In this document: one piece after another, positions 1 through 9,641 of the stretch
Layout of the letters: the number at the start of each line of letters is the position of its first letter
Position numbering within the stretch: the stretch's first letter is position 1
NCBI GenBank assembly: GCA_022925895.1
Contig: JAKSYS010000216.1
Span: forward strand, 21,888-85,887
Reading direction: 5' to 3'
DNA: 64,000 nt
DNA from: Fragilaria crotonensis
Taxonomy: Eukaryota; Bacillariophyta; Fragilariophyceae; Fragilariales; Fragilariaceae
Position numbers and translations under genes: made by a program
Notes under the pieces: model-generated
Databases searched by the model: none
What the model was told of the DNA's origin: nothing
The model's input: the letters and a program-made list of their open reading frames with translations, nothing else

Positions 1-437
1 CTGTGGCTGTCACGGGTTCGGGCATCCGGATCAAGCGATGGATTGAGCTGTCGCTGGCCGTGCACAAGATCGCAGGGAGAATCGATGGACCTCTCTTCGT
101 AAACGAGAAAGGTTTTCAATCTACAACCGCAGACATGAATGAGGCTTTCCTGGAACTGATTTGCGAGATCTACGAGGGAAATCCCAAGCTGTTCGGGTTG
201 GACATTACGAGTGTTGGAGACCTCTCAGAAAAGTTCAACGTGTTTCGTTCTTTTCGGCGAGGATCGGAGTCGCGAGCCGTCGCAATGAAGGTCTCCGAGG
301 CTGACCGGTACGTGGTCAATCGTTGGAAGAGGAAGGAGACTGCGGGCACCGGCAAGGTGTCTCATTCCATCGATCAACACTACGTGGATATTGCGATGGT
401 GAAGGATTCGTTCATCCGCTACACGAGGGCCATGTGA
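1..437 (+). CDS. C-terminal part of a tyrosine recombinase-like protein (cut by window edge)
   Basis: The frame is open from the first bases of the window, so the start lies to the left; the stop is at 435-437. The visible 144 residues end with features that fit the catalytic C-terminal half of a tyrosine recombinase: an Arg-rich box FRSFRRGS at the place of the HxxR motif, an NRW where the His/Trp residue sits, and a late Tyr in the context FIRYTRAM that could be the nucleophile. The same order (HSIRSG, GRWRS, FMRYLR) appears in the clearer recombinase at 52.1-52.4 kb. A long direct repeat follows about 190 bp downstream, as at the 3' end of YR retroelements. The assignment rests on motif order only; another integrase-like or Crypton-type protein is possible. 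Confidence 0.5.
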   Translation, partial: VAVTGSGIRIKRWIELSLAVHKIAGRIDGPLFVNEKGFQSTTADMNEAFLELICEIYEGNPKLFGLDITSVGDLSEKFNVFRSFRRGSESRAVAMKVSEADRYVVNRWKRKETAGTGKVSHSIDQHYVDIAMVKDSFIRYTRAM

Positions 438-628
438 ATGGAGTGATCATCGTTACGTCGACGCAAGAAGCAGTGTCAGGAGAACTGTATGTGTGTCGTT
501 GGCGAGTCAGGGTTGATAACCCCAGCTGGGTTTGTCCCAGGGAAGCCCAGCATGCTCCAGGGTCGATCATCATGGTTCCTGTTGAAAGAAATCCTCTCGC
601 GGGGAGGTGTGGGTGTTCTCACGTTGTG

Positions 629-1126
629 GGGGTTTTGAATTCAAGTTGTTATTGTTCTGGCGCGATCCAGAAGATAGTGACTGAGGTCTTCCGAACCGCA
701 TCAAGATCGAGTCGAAGGAATTTCAATTGTTTGGAATTGCACGTTCGAGCAGGTATATTTCCTCTCCCAGCCTGCCCGTCTCGGCCGATGACTTTGTTCC
801 GACGTGGCGGGACAGGTTGGGAGATCCAAGGAGAACAACCCTTTCAAGATGTGGATCAGTTGATCCGAGAATCCATGCGGGTACGCATGACCTGAGGAGG
901 TGAAAGGTTGGCACTGTACTACTGTGCACTAACTACCCATCACACGAGCGGAGCCATATGACCTGTGTGGTTCCGCTCACGAGACTCTCATTCGTTTTCA
1001 CTCGCACACTCGTTCGTCGCTTATCAAGTCGATCGAGTGTGCAAATAAGGTAGTTTTAATTTTAACTATCTGAAGATGTACAAGTCGTGGCTCCGATGCA
1101 TGTCCTGCAGGTTAACGGCAAATCCT
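629..1126 (+). repeat. 498-bp direct repeat, copy 1 (candidate B1)
   Basis: The sequence from GGGGTTTTGAATTC to AACGGCAAATCCT matches 1585-2082 with no difference that I could see. Such identity suggests a recent origin or recent insertion. It carries no TG...CA ends, so it does not look like an LTR. It contains an 85-residue open frame that is simply duplicated with it; I do not take that as a gene. Confidence 0.85.
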
Positions 1127-1584
1127 CTGCGCACCTACTGGTCAAGATGGATAGCGGTTGAACGACGGACAAACACGGTAACACTACTTGGTTTCTTCAG
1201 TCTCTGATCACTGTCACTAACACTGTGCCGTTTACTGTTCGCCAGTATGTCATTCTCGGTTTGCCGGGAGAGACTCTGACTGACGAAATTGGCGCACGTT
1301 AGTGCGAACGAACGGAAGTGGCTTCGGCCACGAGATCACGTGACTACGACATCGGATTGGCAGACCTTACCTTGGAATCGGATTACTAGCACGTTCTGGT
1401 AGTTCCCTCAAGGTGATCATGTCAGGATCAGCTCTGATCCACTCTTTGAAGAAGTTGGACTTTTCCCCCTGGACCGTTCATCCAAGGATATCGTCTCGCG
1501 ACTTCAAGGCAGTTTCTTTTTCCCCACCCACCATCCCCTTTTCTTTCCGAGCGGCTCTCTGGCTTTCGTCCATCGCGCTGTATC

Positions 1585-2082
1585 GGGGTTTTGAATTCAA
1601 GTTGTTATTGTTCTGGCGCGATCCAGAAGATAGTGACTGAGGTCTTCCGAACCGCATCAAGATCGAGTCGAAGGAATTTCAATTGTTTGGAATTGCACGT
1701 TCGAGCAGGTATATTTCCTCTCCCAGCCTGCCCGTCTCGGCCGATGACTTTGTTCCGACGTGGCGGGACAGGTTGGGAGATCCAAGGAGAACAACCCTTT
1801 CAAGATGTGGATCAGTTGATCCGAGAATCCATGCGGGTACGCATGACCTGAGGAGGTGAAAGGTTGGCACTGTACTACTGTGCACTAACTACCCATCACA
1901 CGAGCGGAGCCATATGACCTGTGTGGTTCCGCTCACGAGACTCTCATTCGTTTTCACTCGCACACTCGTTCGTCGCTTATCAAGTCGATCGAGTGTGCAA
2001 ATAAGGTAGTTTTAATTTTAACTATCTGAAGATGTACAAGTCGTGGCTCCGATGCATGTCCTGCAGGTTAACGGCAAATCCT
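1585..2082 (+). repeat. 498-bp direct repeat, copy 2 (candidate B2)
   Basis: Second copy of 629-1126. The similarity stops at 2082, where the sequence changes to unrelated DNA; this is the proposed right end of the mobile element. No target-site duplication is visible, which fits integration by a tyrosine recombinase. Confidence 0.85.
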
Positions 2083-2791
2083 TGACTCTGGACTGGATTG
2101 TGGTCTTGGAGAGTCGTACAAGGAAGCGATCCGTGTTAAACCCTCGGGAAATCCGAAATCATAGGTCTCGTATATCAGTGTATTATGCAGTAGCGGTGAA
2201 TTTGCAGGTGCCTGCACGTACCCCTCCATACTGTACCGAAGCATGATCAATGATGTGATGATGTGCAGTTTGATCGCCCTACGAAGTTTTCTTGTCGTAC
2301 AGCGACGTTTGAAATTGCAGAATCGTCCTGGTACTGCTCGTCACGTAGAAACTACGTATATTATGAAACATGGCGTGTGCGGATAAATATGTTGCTACAT
2401 TGTACGGGGTCCGTCTGATACAGATGCATTTTGGGAGATCTGTACCGGTATCGTATTCATAAACATGTTACGGTACTGTAGTTGAATGCGGCACTTTATC
2501 ATACAACGGTGAAGACACTCGGTACTACAGTACCTAGAAGTGAACTCCAGTACTCCAGTATAGTTGAACGCTTAGTACTAGTACTTGCACATTTTTCACC
2601 GGAGCACATAATGCATAATGTGCCAGTACTCCAGTACTCGTACTGTAGGGTTCGGATCTCGAAGCATGAAAGACAACGACGGTGGTCTGACTGCTGACAA
2701 ACAGCGGTGAGGGTTTCACACAAACAGCCTCCCAATATGCAGGCAGTACCCAAAATGCGAACTTCCTAGTATCTTCGTGCCTCTCCACTAT
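2083..2791. other. Intergenic, rich in GTAC / TACTCCAGTAC motifs
   Basis: No gene is supported. The right half (about 2470-2650) is crowded with short palindromic words built on GTAC and with TACTCCAGTA, repeated several times. The same words recur in other intergenic gaps of the window. The stretch forms the 3' flank of the minus-strand VPS60 gene, which ends at 2792. Confidence 0.6.
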
Positions 2792-3451
2792 CTAGGCTCT
2801 CATGGCTGGCAAACCATATTGGTCGACAGGCGCGCTGGGAGCAGATGGCAACCCTTGCGGAGTGGCCGGCATCTGATTGGCTTGGAGATATGACGGTTCA
2901 CTATCCAGCTCGTCAATATTCTCCAATTCATCTCCCAACATCTCCAATTCAGCATCCAAATCGGCTTCATCAATGTCATCGGGCGTGGCGAAATTGCGTC
3001 CCAACGCCTCATTGATCTCATTAAAGTCATCCATCAACTCTGCCATATCGTCGGCAAGTTCGTCGACCGAATCGATATCCAAATCCTGTCGGATTGTCTT
3101 TTTCAATTCCACATTACTAGCCTTGAGAGCCGCAACCGTCGTGACAGTCGCCTTGGCACTTTCAATAGAAAATGCTGCTTGGTCGACATTGAATTGTTGG
3201 CCCATCGCTTGATCTCGTTGTTGTTCGTACATGCGCTTGCGCTTTAGAATTTCCATGGCCCGTTTCTGAAGTTGCTGCTTGGCAGCAGGACTGCTGGTCT
3301 TTTTGATTTTATCCTTGTACATGCGCAGTTCCTTATCGAGAGACTCAATCTTGGCATCCATGGCGTCGACACGTCCTCCCAGTCCCTTGGCAGCATCCTC
3401 CAGGGATGGGGCCGGACCGGCAACCTTTTTCTTGCCAAAAATTCTATTCAT
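2792..3451 (-). CDS. VPS60: ESCRT-III subunit VPS60/CHMP5
   Basis: An intact 219-residue Snf7-family protein. It begins MNRIFGKKK, has a basic first half with the KRMYEQQRDQ segment typical of CHMP5, and an acidic second half ending in a short Pro-rich tail with DQYGLPAM, which matches the DEFGLP end of animal CHMP5. Known role of the family: ESCRT-III accessory subunit at endosomes, recruiting LIP5/Vta1 and regulating the Vps4 ATPase in multivesicular body sorting. The length is normal (human CHMP5 is 219 aa). A single exon is visible, with the start at 3449-3451 and a TAG stop at 2792-2794. It is transcribed away from the kelch gene cluster. The family assignment is secure; the function in this organism is inferred. 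Confidence 0.96.
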   Translation of the reverse strand: MNRIFGKKKVAGPAPSLEDAAKGLGGRVDAMDAKIESLDKELRMYKDKIKKTSSPAAKQQLQKRAMEILKRKRMYEQQRDQAMGQQFNVDQAAFSIESAKATVTTVAALKASNVELKKTIRQDLDIDSVDELADDMAELMDDFNEINEALGRNFATPDDIDEADLDAELEMLGDELENIDELDSEPSYLQANQMPATPQGLPSAPSAPVDQYGLPAMRA

Positions 3452-4870
3452 TCTGTGGGGTTTCTTTAGTAATTTGTCAAATATAATAAAGAATGAATTA
3501 ATGTGAGTGAGAATGATTCATCGATATTGATCCATCGGATGAAATGTAAAACACTCGGAGACCACCTCGAATATCTGAATCGTGCTTCGTAACGCACAAC
3601 GCGGAACGCGGTACTGAAACTATTCCACGATCATTACAGAGAATTCGATGAAACGAACAAAACGTCCAACTCTATTTCAACCAACGCCACTTGCATCGAT
3701 GCAAATTATTCATCAAGATGTCAAGCTTCTTACTTTGGACAACTATGCACTGTGCAAGTTCTTACCTGCAGAGAGGTTTAGTTGTGGATGATTAATACCG
3801 TTTTCTCAATGGAGTGTCTTCGTACTTGTGCTCGAAGGAATGGAGTCTGCTCACGCGTACAGCACCTTAGAGCAGTGGGCAGTACCAGGTACCAGTAGTC
3901 TACTAAGACTCTACGGTCATTTTAGTATTGGCGATTCGGTCCATGTTTGAACGAAGAGTCAACGAGTCGTGCCAAGTTAAGACTCATTCGACTAAAATAG
4001 ATACTCCAGTCTCCAGTCTAACCTCCTACAAGTAGAACCCTATCTGCCATCTGGAGGACTGTAATACCAGATTCAACGTGGGACAGTAATATTTTTCCAA
4101 TCCCTGAGAAATCCCATACACAACGAGACGAACATAAAGACATGAGATAATGGTATGTAACTACCTGGTACCGTTGGAAATGTGTCTCATTCTTCATGCT
4201 TAAGAATCCGAATCCTCCGAGTACTCATACCTTCAACGAGAAGTGTATCTGCCATCGCACAAATGACGGTTTCAAAGAATTGCAAGGCAAGCTAACTTTC
4301 TCGCGTTTTGCTTGAATTCCCAAATGTGTATAGTGTTTAGTGTCCACAGGTGTGGTATTTCTACGTCAGCAAGGTTCTATCACATGGTATCACACATGTT
4401 TAACGCATTATAGCCCCTACGAAGTACTTGTACCTAAGATTCATTGGTATCTTCGGATCGTGGCTGGTGGATGGTAGGCATGGGGCAGCAGTCAGAAGTC
4501 GAGACAAATTTGTAAACGACTTGTGTCACATCCACTATGAATTTTTCGTTTGATGCGTCTAAACAAACATGAAGTCATAGAAAAATAGTCATTGGTCATT
4601 AACTATTTTGCTACTCTACTGGGAGTGTACTCGGATTCTCGGAGTATGGGACATCGGAACGAATCACCAGACAGGCTCCGAGCTTGCACTTCAGTGGAAC
4701 CAAACGCGGATGATTGTCTATTGCGGATGATCATCCAATGGCGACGATCCGCACTATCATTCGTGTTACCACAAGTATAGCCGTTGAACAATCGTATTTG
4801 GTGCCATTGAATTTCTGGCGAATTGCCTATTGTAGATTGACCATTCCGGTAAACTCTCCACTAGAAAGCA
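3452..4870. other. Intergenic between divergent VPS60 and kelch gene 1
   Basis: About 1.4 kb with no convincing gene; the open frames are short and lack recognisable domains. It must hold the promoters of both divergent genes. The last about 100 bp before 4871 resemble the sequence before the second kelch gene (13830-13942), for example the shared GAATTTYTGGCG, so the duplication included the proximal promoter. Confidence 0.6.
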
Positions 4871-6982
4871 ATGATGTTGCTCCGAAAGCCAAAACACTTT
4901 GCTGCGGCTTTTGCTCGTGATCCTGAGGGTAGGAATTCCAATCCCAATCCTGTCAACGATCTCCAGTTCGGAAAAGAATGGAAGGATTTGCCTTGTCCCG
5001 GAATTCTACGGCGCTTTTGCGCAATGACCATGTGGGGCATTGATAAGATGATAGTGGTGGGCGGACGTGATCAAGAATGTCGAATTTTGGACAGTGTTGA
5101 GGTGTATGACTTTTCGAGGTGGGAATGGACGTTCCTTCCTCCTCTGAATCGACCTCGCGAGGAAGGCGTTGCCATCGTTGTGGAGACGAAGCTCTATGTG
5201 TTTGGCGGCTTTGGTAGAGGATGCTATCTGTCCGATTGCGAAGTTTTGGACCTCTGTCAACCGGAAGGGGGCTTTGTTCGCCTCCGAAACGGTTTACCGA
5301 AACCTCTCAAGGGTGCAGTTGCTGTATCGAACGGTCACTGGATATACATCGTCGGTGGTTACAATGCATCCGTTGGACATCTCAATACAGTCTTTGCCTT
5401 GGATACGCACACTTTGGAATGGGATAGTACCTTTCCGAGTCTTTGCACGGCCCGGCACCTTCCAGCAGCGACGGTTTTCGGTGATACACTCGTCGTAGCT
5501 GGCGGTCGGTCCCTTGGAAGGCATGGGGGAGTTAAGCATCTCCGATCAGTAGAATGTATCAACCTCGTCAACGGCACCCGGTGGACCTTCATGACTCCGA
5601 TGGTTTCCTCTCGTTCCGGAGCGGTGGCTTTTGTTTCTGATAGGAATGTCTATGTCGTTGGCGGTGAGGTTAGAGGCGATCATCCTGCCTCCACCCTAAT
5701 GGAGTACGATGGAACACGGTGGAGTCAAAAACCCTTTCGCAGTTTGTTTTGTCCCACCCCTGGAACTCTGATAATATCTCCATCGCGAATGACTATGGTA
5801 TCGATGGACAATTCATGGGACTTCAAAAGTCTCTCGTGTACTTCAGTTCAAGAATCAGACGCCTTTCTCAAGTTTGACTACAAAAAGTTGCAGCGACTAG
5901 AAAACGGACTGAATTCACAACCATCGATCGAGCGCGTCCACGAATTTATGCGTCTCTTCCAACTTGCCTTGGAGTGGGATGAGGAACACCGTGGTAGCCA
6001 CCAACATGGCAAGATTGCCATACAGATTCGCAAGTTGCTGACGCAGCCGCACATCACAAAAATCCTTGACGAGGAAGGCGTTGGTTCTGATTACACTGTT
6101 GCCAATGTAGCCGAGAACAATGATTTCTTTATTAGTGACGACGATGACGAGGAAGAGACGAATGATTATGATATTGATGAGGAGACGAAGGATGACGAGG
6201 TAGAGACGAAGGACGATGAGGCGGAGAAGACGGATACTGAGGCGGAGAAGAAGGAGGATGAGGTCGAGAAGAAGGATGACGAGGCCGAGAAGAAGGAGGA
6301 GGATAACGGGTCACATTCAGTCTTTGATGATTCCGAAATGGCCTGCCCTGACAGATTAGTACCTGGGGTGATCGACGTGAGGCCTCAGTTTGTGGATGAT
6401 GATCCGAGTGCCATGACACTGTTAGACGATTGTTTCGAAGACCCAGTCGATGTATTCGACTCATCGAAGGGACACAGCAAACCGAAATCAGTTCCTAGTT
6501 TCAAAGCGCCAGTGACAACACTTCCCCGAGTTGTCAGCCCCGATCAAGGCAAAGTCAAGGTGTCGACGATTGTCAACTCCGAAGCCAATGATTCGGTTGC
6601 GGTTTCGCTCAGAGTGGTTAGTCCTGACCGAGGTCGCGACAAGGCGTCCAAGACAACGGACGCGAATAAGAAGGCTGCTGCAATACTTCATCCGGTGGTC
6701 AGCCCTGACCAAGGTCGAAGCAAGGCACCAAAGACCCCCACCAAACATCCCATTAAAATACCTCCGCAATCGGCCTATCCGGACCACGGCAGGCGCAAGT
6801 CATCCAAGATTGCAGACGGGGACACAGTTGCCACTTCTGAGTCTTCGCTCTTGACAAAGCAGACACGTGGCATCATCTTCAAGGCACCTAGTAGGAAGGT
6901 TTCCGGTAGACCAGCCATTCCTTTACGAGCTGTTCATGCGATCTGCGATGACGACGCCAGCACTGAGGGGTTTTGGGTGTAG
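4871..6982 (+). CDS. Kelch-repeat protein 1 with acidic low-complexity region and VSPDxGR tail
   Basis: 703 residues, single exon. Residues about 55-305 hold five kelch-type blades, each marked by a hydrophobic stretch ending in GG (MIVVGG, LYVFGG, IYIVGG, LVVAGG, VYVVGG) with following Trp/Tyr positions, so a beta-propeller is expected. A helical segment (about 340-405) that is conserved in all three paralogues follows, then a Lys/Glu/Asp-rich repeat (about 420-480) and four copies of a VSPDxGR-like motif near the C-terminus, which may be proline-directed phosphorylation sites. No signal peptide or membrane segment is seen. The start is supported by the paralogue at 13943, which aligns from its first codon. 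Kelch propellers usually mediate protein binding; the partner is unknown. From 4972 to 5310 the DNA is identical to gene 2. Confidence 0.9.
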   Translation: MMLLRKPKHFAAAFARDPEGRNSNPNPVNDLQFGKEWKDLPCPGILRRFCAMTMWGIDKMIVVGGRDQECRILDSVEVYDFSRWEWTFLPPLNRPREEGVAIVVETKLYVFGGFGRGCYLSDCEVLDLCQPEGGFVRLRNGLPKPLKGAVAVSNGHWIYIVGGYNASVGHLNTVFALDTHTLEWDSTFPSLCTARHLPAATVFGDTLVVAGGRSLGRHGGVKHLRSVECINLVNGTRWTFMTPMVSSRSGAVAFVSDRNVYVVGGEVRGDHPASTLMEYDGTRWSQKPFRSLFCPTPGTLIISPSRMTMVSMDNSWDFKSLSCTSVQESDAFLKFDYKKLQRLENGLNSQPSIERVHEFMRLFQLALEWDEEHRGSHQHGKIAIQIRKLLTQPHITKILDEEGVGSDYTVANVAENNDFFISDDDDEEETNDYDIDEETKDDEVETKDDEAEKTDTEAEKKEDEVEKKDDEAEKKEEDNGSHSVFDDSEMACPDRLVPGVIDVRPQFVDDDPSAMTLLDDCFEDPVDVFDSSKGHSKPKSVPSFKAPVTTLPRVVSPDQGKVKVSTIVNSEANDSVAVSLRVVSPDRGRDKASKTTDANKKAAAILHPVVSPDQGRSKAPKTPTKHPIKIPPQSAYPDHGRRKSSKIADGDTVATSESSLLTKQTRGIIFKAPSRKVSGRPAIPLRAVHAICDDDASTEGFWV

Positions 6983-8071
6983 TTTCTATAGTCCGCTTGC
7001 CTTCTCTTTGGGACGCTCTAGTATTGAGGCACCCATTGCATACATCAGAATTGCATTCAATCTTGAACCATACGTAATGAAGCTCTAAATAATTTCATTC
7101 TCCATGCCTTCGCGTCCATGTCAACAATTAAAGGGCTGGTTTGACCAAGCGTCAAGTAGGTGGCGGTGGGATGATAACTGATTCATGAAAGTCGCGATTC
7201 GGTTGTGTTTGCAATTGTCGTAGGTCCTTTGCACCGATTGGTCCTTCTGCCGAGGTAAAACATAAAGACTAGCCAACTGATCGAGGCCGCCTTTAATTTC
7301 TCTGGTGCTCTTCTCTTTTGCTTGCCATGCCAATCAGGACTTGGTTTTGCGCTTGTGAATCAGCCACAACCAGAGTACAGCAGCTGGAGATGGATTGATC
7401 CTCTTTCGGATTTTACATTCACGTCATTTCTAAGCATCCTTGTTGTGCGCCTGAGTTGAAGCAACCACCATAACGCTAGTAACGCACACGCATGTGCTGG
7501 AATAGGAATGCATCTGAAAACATGGTGCGGACAGACAAATTGCACCCTTTAAATAACATCTGCTAAAGCTTAAGGGCACAATATCTGCACACATCTGACC
7601 GTTCCATTATACTCCACTTCATAGATGTAAGTGCTTAGCAGAAATTGAGATTATAATTGCACACCTTGAATATATGAATGGGGAAGTTAACATAGCTAAG
7701 CTATTTCGTTAAATCTATGTGCATGTTCACCCCTATGTAGCTTGGGCTTCACAAACACAGTGTAAGCTCAGCATTTGTAATGCTTCATTACCTTACGACC
7801 TGGCAATGTAGAACTTCCACGTTTATACTAGCTCCCTCATCATCTGTTCATAATTTGCCATCACGTATTCCTCATATTGTTGTGCTTTCCCATCTGCTAT
7901 AAGCAATCGATTTGGTTTCAAACAAAGCTTGGTTTGAGATTGGAGGTGGCCATCTTCTTGTTGGAGGCAAGTTGTTGTGTTCGACGAGTGTTTTCAGCGT
8001 GCGGCGGTCGGGGTACTATGAGGATGACAAAGTGGGTTTTGTAATATTATTAGATGGTGGTTGGGCTGAGG
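6983..8071. other. Intergenic after kelch gene 1
   Basis: No gene is supported. Only short open frames without domains occur, and I see no clear similarity to the sequence after kelch gene 2. The right boundary is the start of the inverted-repeat transposon cluster. Confidence 0.5.
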
Positions 8072-8083
8072 GTGTGTGTATAC

Positions 8084-8870
8084 CAGGGTTGGGAAAAACC
8101 ACTACTCGTTGTTTTGCCGAAAGTGGTTTTTGCAAAAACCACCGAAAAACCACCGAAAAACCACCGAAAAACCACCGAAAAACCACCGAAAAACCACCGA
8201 AAAACCACCGAAAAACCACTAAAACCACTTGAAAAACCACTTTGCGTGTTAAAATCACGTAGTAAAGTCTTGCCACGTAGAAAAGGTACCGTCATTGTCG
8301 TAACAGTGACTGCAAAAATCACCTGCACACTAGCTAGTTGATGACTTGCATTCAACACAACCACTATAACTCCATACATCATGCTGTGAATCAGAAGATT
8401 GGCAATCACTGTCAATTCCATCAATATCAATGGGTTGGGCAAGATTCCTCCTTATCAAATCATGTGATAATTCGCAACTAAATACTGCGACCATGACGGA
8501 TCATCATTTCCAGGCTCCATCTTCACTCCATTGGCAGCATTTGAATGGACAAGTGCTGGAGGTTGTGTGCAAACACGTGAACTTAACGATACAAGAAATG
8601 TGATCAGTTACACTCTTTGTGGCGCGTGGTTATTGAACAGGTGAGTTACGATTCCTACTTACAATGTACTATGTAAGTGTATTGAGACTACTGGTACTGT
8701 GTGTCAATATGACGGTGTGGCCCTCACTTTACGTACGAGGTCTGCTATTTAATTAGCAAAAACCACTTTTTAGCTCGAACAAGAAAAACCACTTAAATTT
8801 TGGAAAAGTTGTTTTTGGGGGTTTAAACCCAAAAACCACTTCGAGCAAAAACCACACCTTGCCAACCCTG
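8084..8870. mobile_element. Non-autonomous hAT-like element with 8-bp target duplication
   Basis: The element starts CAGGGTTGGG and ends CCAACCCTG, so its tips are inverted repeats of the CAGGG type known from the hAT superfamily. It is flanked on both sides by the same 8 bp, GTGTATAC (8076-8083 and 8871-8878), the target duplication length of hAT elements. It is 787 bp long and codes for nothing. Many copies of AAAACCAC in both orientations lie near both ends, as expected for subterminal transposase-binding motifs. The pre-insertion site is confirmed by the inverted copy near 12650, which reads through without the element. Confidence 0.88.
8134..8221 (+). repeat. 11-bp tandem repeat, about 8 copies
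   Basis: Seven exact copies of AAAAACCACCG in a row (8134-8210), followed by degenerate ones. It lies inside the hAT-like element, and the unit contains that element's subterminal motif AAACCAC. The array thus appears to be a local expansion of a transposase-binding motif. Confidence 0.92.
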
Positions 8871-9134
8871 GTGTATACAGCAAAAAACTTGGAAACTTGG
8901 ATCGAAGTTTCCAAGTTTCCAACGGAATCTCACCTCCAAAAAACAAAATGGATTCCCTAATTCGTGACTTAAGGACCACCGTTACGTAAGGGCGTTCCTT
9001 AACCAGATACATTCGAGGCCACGTTGGACCAATTTTCGGTATTTACTCCGAGTGTGGTCATTTTCATGTATTTTTTCATTCCTTAACGGGGTACATTCGA
9101 TGAGTTTTCCGGGTTCAAAAAACCAATTATGTCT

Positions 9135-9211
9135 GTAATTACATTCGATTCGAGTGTGATTACATTCAAAGGGCTTTTGAATGTGATCACACTCGAATCG
9201 AATGTGATCAC
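9135..9211. repeat. Long hairpin with 36-nt arms
   Basis: Left arm 9135-9170 and right arm 9176-9211 are near-perfect reverse complements with a 5-nt loop (GGGCT). The arms contain ATTCGATTCGAGTGTGAT. The hairpin lies inside MITE B and may be a foldback core or a structured transcript. Confidence 0.85.
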
Positions 9212-9241
9212 ATTGGAATAAACATATACCAATTCCATCTG

Positions 9242-9356
9242 TAGATTTTCCTGTAGAGCACACTCCATCTCTCGCAGCCATCCCTTTCTCTCAATCTTCA
9301 TAGATTTTCCTGTAGAGCACACTCCATCTCTCGCAGCCATCCCTTTCTCTCAATCG
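9242..9356 (+). repeat. 59-bp tandem duplication
   Basis: The unit containing AGATTTTCCTGTAGAGCACA occurs twice in direct orientation at a 59-bp offset. It lies inside MITE B. There are only two copies with no spacers, so it is not a CRISPR-like array. Confidence 0.9.
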
Positions 9357-9641
9357 GCCTCTTCAGTATTGTAGCAGGCGTCAAATTCTACGCGAGTATG
9401 CGAGTAGTACTGGGTTGTGTTTCGTCGTCGTAATTGGCACGGGGCGAGTGTTTCCTGACATCGTGACAAATGTAAAAATCAATTTATAGAATGTACCGGT
9501 AGTCGTACATATTGTTCAAGGATGTGTAGATTCTGCAACGAACGTGCATTGTATGGAATGTACAGTGCTAGTACTATGTTTATGAAAAAGGAGTGTATTG
9601 ATTCAAAATTACGAGTGTATTTTTAAATTACGCAAGGCTAA

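Larger units (their letters stand above)
1..2082 (+). mobile_element. 3' end of a YR retroelement with B1-A2-B2 type repeat arrangement
   Basis: A recombinase-like reading frame is followed by a 498-bp sequence at 629-1126, a unique 458-bp spacer at 1127-1584 and a second copy of the 498-bp sequence at 1585-2082, offset 956 bp. This is the order expected at the 3' end of Ngaro/PAT-type elements with split direct repeats (B1-A2-B2). The complete example at 51340-58090 in this window shows the same layout. The matching A1 copy of 1127-1584 would have to lie left of the window, so this is an inference. A plain segmental duplication is the alternative. Confidence 0.5.

Noticed and set aside
629-2082. 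Reading the 498-bp repeats as LTRs of a small LTR element
   Set aside because: No TG...CA ends, no primer-binding site or polypurine tract; the YR split-repeat model fits the order better.
9242-9356. Possible CRISPR-like array
   Set aside because: Only two direct copies without spacers, inside a eukaryotic transposon.
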